From assembly GCF_003340565.1 (NCBI RefSeq), contig NZ_QPLK01000015.1:1-64000 (forward strand): 64,000 nucleotides of DNA, written 5' to 3'. Under the pieces are notes generated by a model, which saw only the letters and a list, made by a program, of their open reading frames with translations, was not told where the DNA came from and searched no databases. Position 1 is the stretch's first letter. Each line of letters starts with the position of its first letter. This document shows, piece after piece, positions 1 through 11,344 of this stretch. Origin of the DNA: Rhodovulum sp. 12E13 (GTDB lineage Bacteria; Pseudomonadota; Alphaproteobacteria; Rhodobacterales; Rhodobacteraceae). The position numbers were made by a program, and so were the translations under genes.

Positions 1-599
1 GGCGGGAGTTGCTGGTCGACATCAAGAAACGCGGCCTCAAGGTGCCACCCGAGATCGCCGTGGGCGATGGGGCGATGGGGTTCTGGAAGGCCCTCGACGA
101 AGTCTTTCCGGGCACGCGTCACCAGCGGTGCTGGGTCCACAAGACCTCGAACGTCCTGAACAAGTTCCCGAAATCCATGCATCCGTCGGTGAAGGCCGAC
201 CTCCGGGAGATCTGGCAGGCCGAGACCCGCGCTGCCGCCGAGGCCGCCATGGACACCTTCGCGGACAAGTACGGGGCCAAGTACGAGAAGGCCGTGACCT
301 GCCTGACCAAGGACCGTGAGGCGTTGCTGTCCTTCTACGCCTTCCCTGCCGAGCACTGGGACCACCTGCGCACCGGCAACCCGATCGAGAGCGTCTTCGC
401 CACCGTCCGGCACCGAACGGTCCGGACCAAGGGCGCCCTGTCGCAGAAGACGGCGAAGCTGATGGTCTTCAAGCTCGTTCAGGCCGCCGCGAAAACCTGG
501 CGCCGCCTGAAGGGCGCGAACCAGTTGCCAAAGGTCGTCGAGGGCGTCACGTTCAACGACGGCGTCGCCGCACGTGACACCGAAACCCGCGCCGCCTGA
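1..599 (+). CDS. IS256-family transposase, C-terminal part
   Basis: This is the 3' part of a mutator-type (IS256-family) transposase; the reading frame is already open at base 3 and the N-terminal portion lies outside the window. Visible are the GDGAMGFW segment, which carries the second catalytic Asp of the DDE triad, the conserved RHQRCWVHK stretch, and NPIESVFATVRHRT, which carries the catalytic Glu. The protein ends normally with TGA. The sequence just after the stop probably contains the right terminal inverted repeat, but the left end is absent, so the IS boundary cannot be proved. The frame itself shows no damage; completeness upstream is unknown. Confidence 0.93.
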   Translation, partial: RELLVDIKKRGLKVPPEIAVGDGAMGFWKALDEVFPGTRHQRCWVHKTSNVLNKFPKSMHPSVKADLREIWQAETRAAAEAAMDTFADKYGAKYEKAVTCLTKDREALLSFYAFPAEHWDHLRTGNPIESVFATVRHRTVRTKGALSQKTAKLMVFKLVQAAAKTWRRLKGANQLPKVVEGVTFNDGVAARDTETRAA

Positions 600-690
600 T
601 CAGGCCGTGTCACCCAAAATCGGGCATAGCTCCGTCAGTCCTTTCCTTGGGCTTTGGCCGGGGGCTGAAAGGAGATCCCCGGTCGCGGGA

Positions 691-855
691 TCAGGCGCCG
701 TAGACGGCGCGGGCGGCAAGGCGGTCGGCCTCGGCACGGTCGAAGTCGAGGTCGAGCGCCACGTCGAGGGGCACCGCGCGCAGCTCGCGGCGGGTGCGGG
801 CATAGCGGGCGCGGCGGTCGGCGATGTCACGGATGCGGATGATCAGGTCGGTCAT
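691..855 (-). CDS. Small basic protein of 54 residues, conserved in Rhodobacterales
   Basis: A short Arg/Asp-rich protein with an amphipathic N-terminal helix (RIRDIADRRARYARTRREL) followed by an Asp-rich segment, resembling the small DUF1127-like proteins common in this order; the family placement is inference. The ATG start is preceded by GAGGACAGACC, a good ribosome binding site, which favours it over an in-frame start 16 codons upstream. There is no signal peptide or membrane segment. It lies less than 100 bp from the right end of the IS256 element. Function unknown. Confidence 0.68.
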   Translation of the reverse strand: MTDLIIRIRDIADRRARYARTRRELRAVPLDVALDLDFDRAEADRLAARAVYGA

Positions 856-989
856 TGGTCTGTCCTCACGGGCGGTGGTCAGTGCATTGCTGCGTCGCGG
901 CATATGTTGGCGCTAACGCCCCTCGGAACAATCCCCCGATTACGTGATCCGGGCTTGCATCGACTGCATGGCTTCGACGCCGGCGGCGT

Positions 990-1029
990 CGCCAACGAGA
1001 AGCGCCGCGCTCAAGGGAGAGCGCGGCGC
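990..1029 (-). terminator. Rho-independent terminator of gap
   Basis: On the minus strand, 25 bases past the gap stop, there is a perfect 11-bp stem (arms 1002-1012 and 1019-1029) with a 6-base loop, followed by a T-rich stretch beginning TTCTCGTT. Confidence 0.75.
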
Positions 1030-1054
1030 CGCCGTCTCGGATCGTCGCCCGAGT

Positions 1055-2056
1055 TCAGAGATGCTTGCCCATCTCGGCCGCGGTGTCGAGCATCCGGCAG
1101 GAAAAGCCCCACTCGTTGTCGTACCACGACAGCACGCGCACCAGCTTGCCTTCCAGCACCTTGGTCTGGTCCGTGGCGAAGATCGACGAATGCGGGTCGT
1201 GGTTGAAGTCGGTCGAGACGAGCTTCTCGTCGGTCACGCCGAGGATGCCTTGCAGTTCGCCCGACGCCGCCGCGCGGATCGCCTCGTTGATCTCGTCGGT
1301 CGAGGTCTCGCGCCCGGCCTCGAGCGTCAGGTCCACCACCGAGACGTTCGGCGTCGGCACGCGGATCGCCACGCCGTCGAGCTTGCCGTCGAGCTCGGGC
1401 ATCACGAGACCCACGGCGCGCGCCGCGCCCGTCGAGGTCGGGATCATCGACATCGCCGCGGCGCGGGCGCGGTAGAGATCCTTGTGCATCGTGTCGAGCG
1501 TCGGCTGGTCGCCGGTATAGGAGTGGATCGTCGTCATGAAGCCGCGCTCGATCCCGAGCGCCTTGTTCAGCACGTAGGCGACGGGGGCGAGGCAGTTCGT
1601 CGTGCACGAGGCGTTCGACACCACGAGGTCGTCGGTCGTGAGCGTGTCGTGGTTCACGCCGTAGACGATGGTCTTGTCGGCGCCCTTCGAGGGCGCCGAG
1701 ACGAGCACCCGCGAGGCGCCGTTCTCCAGGTGCACCTGCGCCTTCTCCTTGTCGGTGAAGATGCCGGTGCATTCGAGCACGATGTCGACATCCGACCACG
1801 GCAGCGCCTTCGGGTCGCGCTCGGCCGTGACGGCAATGGGCCCGCGGCCCACGTCGATGCCTTCGCCGGTGGTCCTGACCTCGAAGGGCGCGCGCCCGTG
1901 CACGCTGTCGTAGCGCAGGAGGTGCGCGTTGGTCTCGACCGGTCCGAGGTCGTTGATCGCCACGACCTCCACGTCGGTGCGCCCCGTCTCGATCAGCGCG
2001 CGCAGCACGTTGCGCCCGATCCGGCCGAAGCCGTTGATCGCCACCTTTACCGCCAT
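1055..2056 (-). CDS. gap: Glyceraldehyde-3-phosphate dehydrogenase
   Basis: NAD-dependent cytosolic GAPDH of glycolysis/gluconeogenesis, 333 residues, the usual length. It has the Rossmann start VKVAINGFGRIGR, the active-site signature SNASCTTNCLAP with catalytic Cys near residue 151, and HSYTGDQ with the catalytic His near 178. The start before AVKVAING is preceded by GGGAGAGACGACG; longer in-frame starts would add residues not found in the family. A TTGACG -35-like box sits at 2128-2133, but the matching -10 is poor. It ends in a strong terminator, so it is probably transcribed alone or from the trpE side. Confidence 0.97.
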   Translation of the reverse strand: MAVKVAINGFGRIGRNVLRALIETGRTDVEVVAINDLGPVETNAHLLRYDSVHGRAPFEVRTTGEGIDVGRGPIAVTAERDPKALPWSDVDIVLECTGIFTDKEKAQVHLENGASRVLVSAPSKGADKTIVYGVNHDTLTTDDLVVSNASCTTNCLAPVAYVLNKALGIERGFMTTIHSYTGDQPTLDTMHKDLYRARAAAMSMIPTSTGAARAVGLVMPELDGKLDGVAIRVPTPNVSVVDLTLEAGRETSTDEINEAIRAAASGELQGILGVTDEKLVSTDFNHDPHSSIFATDQTKVLEGKLVRVLSWYDNEWGFSCRMLDTAAEMGKHL

Positions 2057-2149
2057 CGTCGTCTCTCCCATGTCTCGCGCCGCGTCGTGCGGCCGGTCGC
2101 GGCCTTCCAATCGTCTCGCGCCGCCCGCGTCAACCGCGTGCCCTGCGGC

Positions 2150-2290
2150 CTAACGCCAGAAGGCCAGCCACTCGATCAGCCCCAGCAGGCGGCGCCCGAG
2201 GAACAGGTGCAACTCCCATCCGAAGAGGAAGTTCGCGGCGATCGTCAGCGCGAGCAGACCGCCGAGCCACAGCGCGATCCGGTCGGTCAC
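2150..2290 (-). CDS. 46-residue single-pass membrane protein
   Basis: A short frame starting at GTG: an N-terminal MTDRIALWLG, a hydrophobic helix over about residues 6-25, a second hydrophobic stretch near 27-40 and the ending IEWLAFWR. The Trp-rich, hydrophobic composition and its place between trpE and gap match a tiny membrane protein I recall from other Rhodobacteraceae, but I cannot check conservation here. It follows trpE in the same direction with about 90 bp between, so it may be the last gene of the ppiD-trpE transcript. No catalytic motif and no assigned role. Confidence 0.55.
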   Translation of the reverse strand: MTDRIALWLGGLLALTIAANFLFGWELHLFLGRRLLGLIEWLAFWR

Positions 2291-2305
2291 GGCGCGGCGC
2301 CCCTC

Positions 2306-2328
2306 GCTGCTTTCTGTCGCAAATACGC
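2306..2328 (+). repeat. Short copy of an interspersed 23-bp repeat
   Basis: A 23-bp sequence of the type GCTTCTTTCTG..CCAAATACGC, diverged at three positions from the two near-identical copies at 15629-15651 and 34570-34592. It lies between trpE and the 46-residue membrane protein gene, on the opposite strand to both. Confidence 0.5.
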
Positions 2329-2377
2329 GATCGCCACGGCGCCGTGGGGGGCGCCGAGTGGCCGGGGGCGGGCCGGC

Positions 2378-3892
2378 TCAGCCATTGCCCCGCCGCACGA
2401 AGCGGCCGGCATCCTCGGCCGCGGCGCGCAGGGCGCGGGCCTTGTTGACCGTTTCCTGCCACTCGGCCGCGGGGTCGCTGTCGTAGACCACGCCGCCGCC
2501 CGCCTGCACATACAGCGTCTCGTCCTTCACCACGGCGGTGCGCAGGGCGATGCACATGTCCATGTCGCCGTCGGCCGAGAAATAGCCGACCGCCCCGCCG
2601 TAGACTCCGCGCTTTTCCGGCTCCAGCTCGTCGATGATCTCCATCGCGCGCACCTTGGGCGCCCCGCTGACGGTGCCCGCGGGCAGGCCCGCGAGCAGGG
2701 CCGACAGGGCGTCGTGCCCGTCGGACAGCTCGCCCACCACGTTCGAGACAATGTGCATGACGTGGCTGTAGCGCTCGATCACGAACTCCTCGGTCGGCCG
2801 CACCGTGCCGATCTTCGCCACCCGGCCGACGTCGTTGCGCCCCAGATCGAGCAGCATCAGGTGCTCGGCCATCTCCTTTTCGTCCGACAGCAGGTCGGCC
2901 TCGAGCGCGCGGTCCTCCTCCTCGGAGGCGCCGCGGGGGCGCGTGCCCGCGATGGGGCGGATCGTGACCTCGCCCTCGCGGACGCGCACGAGGATTTCCG
3001 GCGAGGCACCCACCACCTGGAAGCCGCCGAAATCGAAGAAGAACAGGAAGGGGGAGGGGTTGGTGCGCCGCAGCGAGCGGTAGAGCGCGAAGGGCGGCAG
3101 GGGAAAGTGCTGCGCCCATCGCTGCGACGGCACCACCTGAAAGATGTCGCCGGCGCGGATGTAGTCCTTCGCCGCCTCGACGGCAGCGAGGTAGGCGGGG
3201 CGGGTGAAGTTCGACACGGGCTCGCCGACCTCGGCCGCCTCGCCAAGCGCGCGCGGCTCGCCCGGCACGCCGCCCTCGATGTCGCGCACCGCGTCGGCCA
3301 CGCGCTCGGCGGCCTGCGCGTAGGCGGCCCGCGCCGTGAGGCCCGAGGCGGTGAAGGCCGGCGCGACGACGATCACCTCTCCCTTCACCCCGTCGAGCAC
3401 CGCCACGACCGAGGGGCGCAGCAGCACCGCGTCGGGCAGGCCCAGCGGATCGGGGTTCACGTCGGGCAGGTGCTCGACCAGCCGCACCATGTCGTAGCCG
3501 AGATAGCCGAAGAGGCCGGCCGCGGCCGAGGGCAGGCCGCGGGGCAGGGCGATGCGGCTCTCCTCCAGCACCGCCCGCAGCGAGGCGAGCGGGTCGCGCG
3601 GATCGTCCACGAAGGCGTCGCCGTCGTACCGCGCCTCGCGGTTGAGCGAGGCTGTCGTGCCCCGGCAGCGCCACACGAGGTCGGGCTTGAGCCCCACGAT
3701 GGAATAGCGCCCCCGCACCTCGCCGCCCGTGACCGATTCGAGCATGAAGGAGTCCGCCCGCGCGCCGCCGAGCTTGAGCATCAGCGACACGGGCGTGTCG
3801 AGATCGGCGGCGAGGCGCGCATAGACGACCTGGTTCTGGCCCGCCTCCCACCCGCGGGCGAAGTCGTCGTAGGCGGGCGCGAGCGCGACCAT
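2378..3892 (-). CDS. trpE: Anthranilate synthase component I
   Basis: Chorismate-binding large subunit of anthranilate synthase, the first committed step of tryptophan synthesis; it normally works with the glutaminase TrpG. At 504 residues it has full length. The N-terminal part has the SFMLESV segment, equivalent to the tryptophan feedback site (LLES in E. coli), and the C-terminal chorismate-binding domain has PIAGTRPRG, DLGRNDVGR, GTVSGAPKVRAMEII and VQAGGGVVYDSDP. The start codon lies one base from the ppiD stop, so ppiD and trpE form an operon. Unlike the common arrangement, trpG, trpD and trpC do not follow. Confidence 0.97.
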   Translation of the reverse strand: MVALAPAYDDFARGWEAGQNQVVYARLAADLDTPVSLMLKLGGARADSFMLESVTGGEVRGRYSIVGLKPDLVWRCRGTTASLNREARYDGDAFVDDPRDPLASLRAVLEESRIALPRGLPSAAAGLFGYLGYDMVRLVEHLPDVNPDPLGLPDAVLLRPSVVAVLDGVKGEVIVVAPAFTASGLTARAAYAQAAERVADAVRDIEGGVPGEPRALGEAAEVGEPVSNFTRPAYLAAVEAAKDYIRAGDIFQVVPSQRWAQHFPLPPFALYRSLRRTNPSPFLFFFDFGGFQVVGASPEILVRVREGEVTIRPIAGTRPRGASEEEDRALEADLLSDEKEMAEHLMLLDLGRNDVGRVAKIGTVRPTEEFVIERYSHVMHIVSNVVGELSDGHDALSALLAGLPAGTVSGAPKVRAMEIIDELEPEKRGVYGGAVGYFSADGDMDMCIALRTAVVKDETLYVQAGGGVVYDSDPAAEWQETVNKARALRAAAEDAGRFVRRGNG

Positions 3893-3893
3893 C

Positions 3894-5756
3894 CTAGTTG
3901 AAGACCTGGGAATGGACGGCATTGAGCGCGGGCTGGTCGAAGCTGACACCCTCGCGCGCCATCAGCCCCCGGACGTAGAACTGCAGCGCGTCGGTCGCCA
4001 TGCCCTGCGCGGCCTGGCTCTCGAGCGCCTGCCGCAACAGCGCCACGCGCTGGTTCTCGTCGTCGGGGGGGGCGATCTCGCGCAACTCGAGCAGGTAGGC
4101 CGCGCCGTCGCCCTCCACCACCGCGCGCGCGCCTTCGTCCATCTCGAAGGCGCGGGCGATCAGCGCGGGCGGCACGCCCTCGAGCGTGGCGTCGCGCGTC
4201 ACCCCCTCGGCCGTCTCCACCGCCGCGCCGGACGCGCCCAGCGCGTCGCCGCCCGCGAGATCGGCGCGCGCGTCCTCGGCCTGCGCGGCGAGGCGGCGCG
4301 TGCGCTCTGCGGCGCGCCAGTCGTCGGCCACGGTGGCGCGGATGTCGTCCAGCGGGGGCACGCGGGGCGGCACCACCTCGTCGACGCGCAGCGCGAAGAG
4401 CGACTCGTCGCCGAGGATCTCGATCTGCGGAAAGTCGCCCTCCTGCGCGGCGCGGGCCGCTTCGCGGAAGCGCTCGTAGCCCACGATCTCGCCCGCCTCG
4501 GTGCCGACCCCGGGGAACCAGTCGAGCCTGCCGACCTCCATCTCGGTCTCGTCGCCCAGATCCTTGAGCGTCGCGCCCGCGGCGAGGCGGTCGTCGAACT
4601 CGTCGACCATGCCCGACAGCATCCGGCGGGCCCGCTCGATCGAGGCCTCGCGGGCCAGCTCGTCACGCACCTCCGCGAGCGGGATGTCGCGCGCGTCGAG
4701 GATCGCGTTCACCCGGAACAGCGCGGGGCCGAGCGACGTCTCGACCGGCCCCACGACACCGGGGCCCTCAAGGGCGAACACCGCCTCGGCCGCCGCGCCC
4801 AGATCGTCGCGCGCCACGTCGCCGAGATCGACATCCTGCAGCGTCAGCCCCCGCTCGCGCACGAGCGCGCCGAAATCGGTCCCGCCGGCCTCGAGCGCCG
4901 CCGCGGCGCGCTCGGCCGCCGCCGCGCTCTCGAACACCAGCCGTTCCACGAGCCGGCGCTCGGGCTGCACGTATTCGTCGATCCGCTCCTCGTAGAGCGC
5001 CTCGACCGCGCCCTCCTCGGGCTCGATCGTGTCGGCCAGCGCCGCGGGCGTCAGCCAGGCATAGGTGAGGCGCTTGGTCTGTGGCAGGCGATAGGCGTCT
5101 TCGTTTTCCTCGTAGTGCGCCCTCAGGTCGGCGTCGGTGGGCTCGGGCAGCGGGGCGTCGAGGTCTTCGGGGCCGAAGCGCCGCCACGCGAAGCTGCGCC
5201 GTTCGCCCACGTAGGCCGTCACCGTGTCGGCAAAGGCGTCGGGCGGGGCGATGCCTCCCGCCGCGGCCGCCTGCAGGAGCGCGCGGGTCTGGTCGGCGCG
5301 CACCTCTTCCTCGTATTCGGGCACCGTCCAGCCGTTCTGCCGCAGCACGAATTCGTAGGTCTGCCGGTCGAACGCGCCGTTCGGCCCCTGGAACGCCTGC
5401 GTCTGCAGGATACGCTCGCCCACCACCTCGTCGCTGACCGACAGCCCCAGATCGGCCGCCTCGCCGTCGAGCGCCGCCTGGCCGGCAAGGCTGCCCTGCA
5501 CCTCGGCCATCAGCCCAATCGCCTCGGCGCGCGCCCGCGTCACCGGCGCGCCAGTTGCCTGACGCTCGGCGCGGATCGCCTGGTCGAGCGCGCGGAAGTA
5601 TTGCTGCGCCGTGATCTCCTGGCTGCCCACGCGGCCGACCGCCGTGGTCGAGCCGCCGAACGAGCCGATGCCGAAGCCCGCGAGGCCCACGATCAGCAGC
5701 GCGAGCAGGATCCACACGAAGACCTTGCTCGCCTTCTTGCCGACGCTTTCCGCCAT
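3894..5756 (-). CDS. ppiD: SurA/PpiD-type periplasmic folding factor, membrane-anchored peptidyl-prolyl isomerase
   Basis: A 620-residue inner-membrane protein with a short cytoplasmic N-terminus, one transmembrane helix at about residues 12-31 (VFVWILLALLIVGLAGFGIG), a SurA_N/PpiD chaperone-like domain over roughly residues 40-180, and a weakly conserved parvulin-type domain near 235-350. PpiD assists folding of proteins emerging from the Sec translocon into the periplasm. Length and layout match the alphaproteobacterial PpiD family. It is the first gene of the ppiD-trpE operon and has a good promoter directly upstream. The parvulin part looks diverged, so isomerase activity is not assured. 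Confidence 0.93.
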   Translation of the reverse strand: MAESVGKKASKVFVWILLALLIVGLAGFGIGSFGGSTTAVGRVGSQEITAQQYFRALDQAIRAERQATGAPVTRARAEAIGLMAEVQGSLAGQAALDGEAADLGLSVSDEVVGERILQTQAFQGPNGAFDRQTYEFVLRQNGWTVPEYEEEVRADQTRALLQAAAAGGIAPPDAFADTVTAYVGERRSFAWRRFGPEDLDAPLPEPTDADLRAHYEENEDAYRLPQTKRLTYAWLTPAALADTIEPEEGAVEALYEERIDEYVQPERRLVERLVFESAAAAERAAAALEAGGTDFGALVRERGLTLQDVDLGDVARDDLGAAAEAVFALEGPGVVGPVETSLGPALFRVNAILDARDIPLAEVRDELAREASIERARRMLSGMVDEFDDRLAAGATLKDLGDETEMEVGRLDWFPGVGTEAGEIVGYERFREAARAAQEGDFPQIEILGDESLFALRVDEVVPPRVPPLDDIRATVADDWRAAERTRRLAAQAEDARADLAGGDALGASGAAVETAEGVTRDATLEGVPPALIARAFEMDEGARAVVEGDGAAYLLELREIAPPDDENQRVALLRQALESQAAQGMATDALQFYVRGLMAREGVSFDQPALNAVHSQVFN

Positions 5757-5783
5757 GTGTTCCCTCCCGGCGCTGTTGGCGGC

Positions 5784-5812
5784 GTCCTAGACGCTGCCCG
5801 CCCGGCTCGCAA
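5784..5812 (-). promoter_or_regulatory. Putative ppiD-trpE promoter
   Basis: On the minus strand TTGCGA is separated by 17 bases from TAGGAC, about 30 bases upstream of the ppiD start; it overlaps the 3' end of the aminotransferase gene. Confidence 0.5.
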
Positions 5813-6989
5813 GGCGCGGGCCGGTCACGGCGCCGAGACGCTCGGCCAGTCGCCCGATGCCGGCCCGGTCGACATTGGCGAAGGCGATGCGCAGGTGCGC
5901 GCGCCCGCCGCCATCGGGCATGAACATGGTGCCCGGCAGGCAGAGAACGCCGGCCTCGCTCACCAGCCGCTTCGCCAGCGCATCCGACGGCGCGTCGAAC
6001 GGGTGGCGGACATAGGCGAAATAGGCGCCCACCCCCTCGAGCCGCCAGCCCAGCGGGGCGAGAGCCGCGATCGCCTCGGCGATGGCCGCCCGCCGGTCGA
6101 GGATCTCGGCCCGCTCGCCCGCGAGCCACTGGCTCAGGTTCCGCATCCCCCAGAGCGCCGCGCGCTGGCCGATCTGCGGCGGGCAGATGGCGACCGTGTC
6201 GAGGAACTTTTCCACCTGCGCGAGCCGTGCCTGCGAGGCCACCATCGCCCCCACCCGGTGCCCGGTCAGCCGGTAGGCCTTGGAGAAGGAATAGAGCTGC
6301 AGCACCGTCTCGCCCCAGTCGTCGCGCTCGAAGAGGGCATGGGGTGCGCCGGGGCGCGAGTCGAAATCGCGGTAGGTCTCGTCGACGATCAGGGCGAGGC
6401 CCTTCGCCCGGGCAAGCTCGGCGAAAGCGGCGACCACCCCGGCGGGGTATTCCACGCCCGCCGGGTTGTTGGGCGTCACCAGCACGATGGCCCGGGTGCG
6501 GGCGGTGATCGCCACCTCGGCGTCCTCGACCCGCGGGATCAGGCCGGGGCTCGGGGGCAAGGGCACCGTCCGCACGCTCGCCATGTCGAGCCACATCTTG
6601 TGATTGAAATACCAGGGGGTTGGAAGGAGAACCTCGTCGCCCGGGCCCGCCAGCGTCGCCATTGCCGCCGCGAAGGCCTGGTTGCAGCCGGCGGTGATCG
6701 CCACCTGCGCGGGCGCGATCTGCCCTCCGTAGGCCGCCGAGAACTGCGCCGCCACCTCCTCGCGCAGCGCGGGCAGTCCCAGCACCGGCCCGTAGAGATG
6801 GGCGGCATCGTCTTCCAGCACCGCCTGCGCCATCGCCTCGCGCAGGGCCACGGGCGGCGGCTCTACCGGCGCGGCCTGGCTCACGTTGATGAGCGGGCGG
6901 CTCGCGGGAAAGGTCACCCCCTCGACCCAGCGGCGTGCCTCCATCACCGGCGGCGCCTCGCAGGCCGCCATCGCGGGGCTCACATGCAT
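5787..6989 (-). CDS. PLP-dependent aminotransferase, class I/II
   Basis: A 400-residue fold-type I aminotransferase. Seen are NNPAG of the class I/II signature, the D-x-x-Y PLP contact in IVDETYRDF, the Schiff-base lysine in SFSKAYRLTGHRVG, and the C-terminal Arg region RAHLRIAFANVD that would bind the substrate carboxylate. The amino acid substrate cannot be read from sequence; relatives are often labelled aspartate/tyrosine/aromatic aminotransferases. It lies upstream of ppiD in the same direction and divergent from ligA, with only about 80 bp between the two starts. Confidence 0.93.
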   Translation of the reverse strand: MHVSPAMAACEAPPVMEARRWVEGVTFPASRPLINVSQAAPVEPPPVALREAMAQAVLEDDAAHLYGPVLGLPALREEVAAQFSAAYGGQIAPAQVAITAGCNQAFAAAMATLAGPGDEVLLPTPWYFNHKMWLDMASVRTVPLPPSPGLIPRVEDAEVAITARTRAIVLVTPNNPAGVEYPAGVVAAFAELARAKGLALIVDETYRDFDSRPGAPHALFERDDWGETVLQLYSFSKAYRLTGHRVGAMVASQARLAQVEKFLDTVAICPPQIGQRAALWGMRNLSQWLAGERAEILDRRAAIAEAIAALAPLGWRLEGVGAYFAYVRHPFDAPSDALAKRLVSEAGVLCLPGTMFMPDGGGRAHLRIAFANVDRAGIGRLAERLGAVTGPRLASRAGSV

Positions 6990-7063
6990 ACCCGTCCCTC
7001 CGTCAAGCCGCGGCGACCCTAGGGCCTTTCGCGCCGCTGGACCAGCGCCCGCAACCGCCCTAA

Positions 7064-9196
<2,133 letters not shown>

Positions 9197-9215
9197 GCGC
9201 GCCCGCCGTGGACCA

Positions 9216-11306
9216 GTGAGCACGCGCCCCCCCGCCCTCTACCCGCTCTTCGCGGAGATCGAGACGCTGCCGGGGATCGGCCCGCGCCTCGCCGAGCGGC
9301 TCAAGGCGCTCGACATAACCCGGCCCCGCGACCTGCTGTTCACGCTGCCCCATTCCGGCATCGACCGCCGCCACGTTGCCTCGATCCGCGCCGTTCAGCC
9401 GCCCGCGGTCGCCACCGTCGAGGTGGTGGTCGGCCGCCACCGGCCGCCCTCGCGGCGCAACGGGCCCTACCGGGTCGAGGTGGAGGATGCGCAGACCACC
9501 TTTCAACTCGTTTATTTCAATGCCGATCCCCGCTATCTCGGGCGTCTTTTGCCGACCGGTCAGCGCCGTGTCGTCTCGGGCAAGGTCGAGCTGTTCGACG
9601 GGGTGGCGCAGATGGCCCATCCCGACCACGTCCTGCCCCCGGAGGAGGCTGGCGAGATCCCCCCCTTCGAGCCGGTTTATCCCTTGACCGCAGGGGTATC
9701 GCAGAAGGTGATGGCCAAGGCCGCGCAGGCCGCGCTCGACCGCGCGCCGAACCTCGAGGAGTGGATCGACGAGCCGTTGCGCGCGCGCGAGGGCTGGCCG
9801 CGCTGGCGTTCGGCGCTCCAGACTGCGCACGCGCCGCTGGGCCTCGAAGAGGTCGCTGCCCATGCGCCCGCCCGCCAACGCCTTGCCTACGATGAGTTTT
9901 TTGCCCACCAGTTGACGCTCGCGCTGGCCCGCGCGGGGCTGCGCCTCGGACCCGGCCGACCGACGGTAGGTGACGGCCGCCTTGCCGCCAAGATTCTGGG
10001 ATCGCTGGAGTTTTCCCCGACCGGCGCGCAGGAGCGGGCAGTGGCGGAGATCACCGCCGACATGGCCGGCGACAAGCGGATGATGCGGCTTCTGCAGGGC
10101 GACGTGGGCGCGGGCAAGACGCTCGTCGCGGTGCTGGCGATGTGCGCGGCGGTCGAGGCCGGGGGGCAGGCGGTGCTGATGGCGCCGACCGAGATCCTCG
10201 CGCGCCAGCACCTCGACTCGATCCGCCCGCTGGCCGAGGCCGCCGGGATCGTCGCCGAGGTGCTCACCGGGCGCGACAAGGGGGCCGAGCGGGCTGCCAA
10301 GCTCAAGGCGCTGGACTCGGGCGATATCCAGATCCTGATCGGCACCCATGCCGTGTTCCAGGCCGACGTTACGTTCCGCGACCTGCGGCTGGCCATCGTC
10401 GACGAGCAGCACCGCTTCGGCGTGGCGCAGCGGATGGAGCTGGGCGCCAAGGGCGAGGCGGTCGACGTGCTGGTCATGACGGCGACGCCGATCCCCCGGT
10501 CGCTGGCGCTGTCGCAATATGGCGACCTCGACCTGTCGGTGCTCGACGAAAAGCCCCCGGGGCGCACGCCGGTCGTCACGCGCCTCGTCTCCACCGGCCG
10601 ACTCGACGAGGTGGTGGAGCATCTGCGCAAGGCGATTACCGAGGGTAAGCAGGCCTATTGGGTCTGCCCGCTGGTCGAGGAAAGCGAGGCGACCGACCTT
10701 GTTGCCGCCGAGGAGCGCTTTCGCCACCTGCGCGCGCGGCTCGGCGAGGGGCAGGTGGCGCTGGTGCACGGCCAGATGCCGCCCGCAGAGAAGGACGCGG
10801 CGATGGCCCGCTTCGTGGCGGGTGACGTGCCGCTGCTGGTGGCGACCACGGTGATCGAGGTGGGGGTCAACGTGCCCAATGCGTCGATCATGGTGATCGA
10901 GCGCGCCGAATCGTTCGGCCTGGCACAGCTCCACCAGTTGCGGGGCCGGGTCGGGCGCGGCGCGGCGCAGTCGACCTGCCTGCTGATGTATCGGGGGCCC
11001 CTCGGCGAGACGGCCCGCAGGCGGCTGGAAACCCTGAGAGAAACCGAGGACGGCTTTCGCATCGCCGAGGAGGATCTCGCCCTGCGCGGCGCGGGCGACC
11101 TGATCGGAACGGCCCAGAGCGGGCTGCCGCGGTTCCGTATCGGCGACCTCGAGCGGCAGACCGCGCTCATGGCGATGGCGCAATCCGACGCCCGCCGCCT
11201 GCTCGCCGACGACCCCACGCTGGAGAGCGATCGCGGCCGCGCGGCGCGGGTGCTGCTGTGGTTGCTCGAGCAGGATCGAGCGATCCGAATGATCGCAGTG
11301 GGTTAG
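9216..11306 (+). CDS. recG: ATP-dependent DNA helicase RecG
   Basis: Superfamily 2 helicase that reverses stalled forks and processes recombination intermediates. It starts at GTG and has 696 residues: an N-terminal wedge/OB domain (to about residue 240), helicase lobe 1 with Walker A GDVGAGKT (295-302) and Walker B DEQH (396-399), motif III TATPIPR, lobe 2 with VATTVIEVGVNVPNA and QLRGRVGRG, and the TRG/C-terminal segment. It lies downstream of ligA. A LexA box begins 38 bp after its stop but faces the next gene. Confidence 0.97.
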   Translation: MSTRPPALYPLFAEIETLPGIGPRLAERLKALDITRPRDLLFTLPHSGIDRRHVASIRAVQPPAVATVEVVVGRHRPPSRRNGPYRVEVEDAQTTFQLVYFNADPRYLGRLLPTGQRRVVSGKVELFDGVAQMAHPDHVLPPEEAGEIPPFEPVYPLTAGVSQKVMAKAAQAALDRAPNLEEWIDEPLRAREGWPRWRSALQTAHAPLGLEEVAAHAPARQRLAYDEFFAHQLTLALARAGLRLGPGRPTVGDGRLAAKILGSLEFSPTGAQERAVAEITADMAGDKRMMRLLQGDVGAGKTLVAVLAMCAAVEAGGQAVLMAPTEILARQHLDSIRPLAEAAGIVAEVLTGRDKGAERAAKLKALDSGDIQILIGTHAVFQADVTFRDLRLAIVDEQHRFGVAQRMELGAKGEAVDVLVMTATPIPRSLALSQYGDLDLSVLDEKPPGRTPVVTRLVSTGRLDEVVEHLRKAITEGKQAYWVCPLVEESEATDLVAAEERFRHLRARLGEGQVALVHGQMPPAEKDAAMARFVAGDVPLLVATTVIEVGVNVPNASIMVIERAESFGLAQLHQLRGRVGRGAAQSTCLLMYRGPLGETARRRLETLRETEDGFRIAEEDLALRGAGDLIGTAQSGLPRFRIGDLERQTALMAMAQSDARRLLADDPTLESDRGRAARVLLWLLEQDRAIRMIAVG

Positions 11307-11344
11307 CGGCCGAGCCCCTCTCGGGACACGCTTTGTTCGCCAAT

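Noticed and set aside
12-680. Complete IS256 element
   Set aside because: Only the C-terminal part of the transposase is in the window; the left end and target-site duplication cannot be seen.
944-3901. A very long open frame on the plus strand opposite gap and trpE (985 codons), and a similar one at 3912-7022 opposite ppiD and the aminotransferase
   Set aside because: They lie antisense to well-recognised genes, encode low-complexity Arg/His/Gly-rich sequence with no domains, and arise from the high GC at third codon positions.
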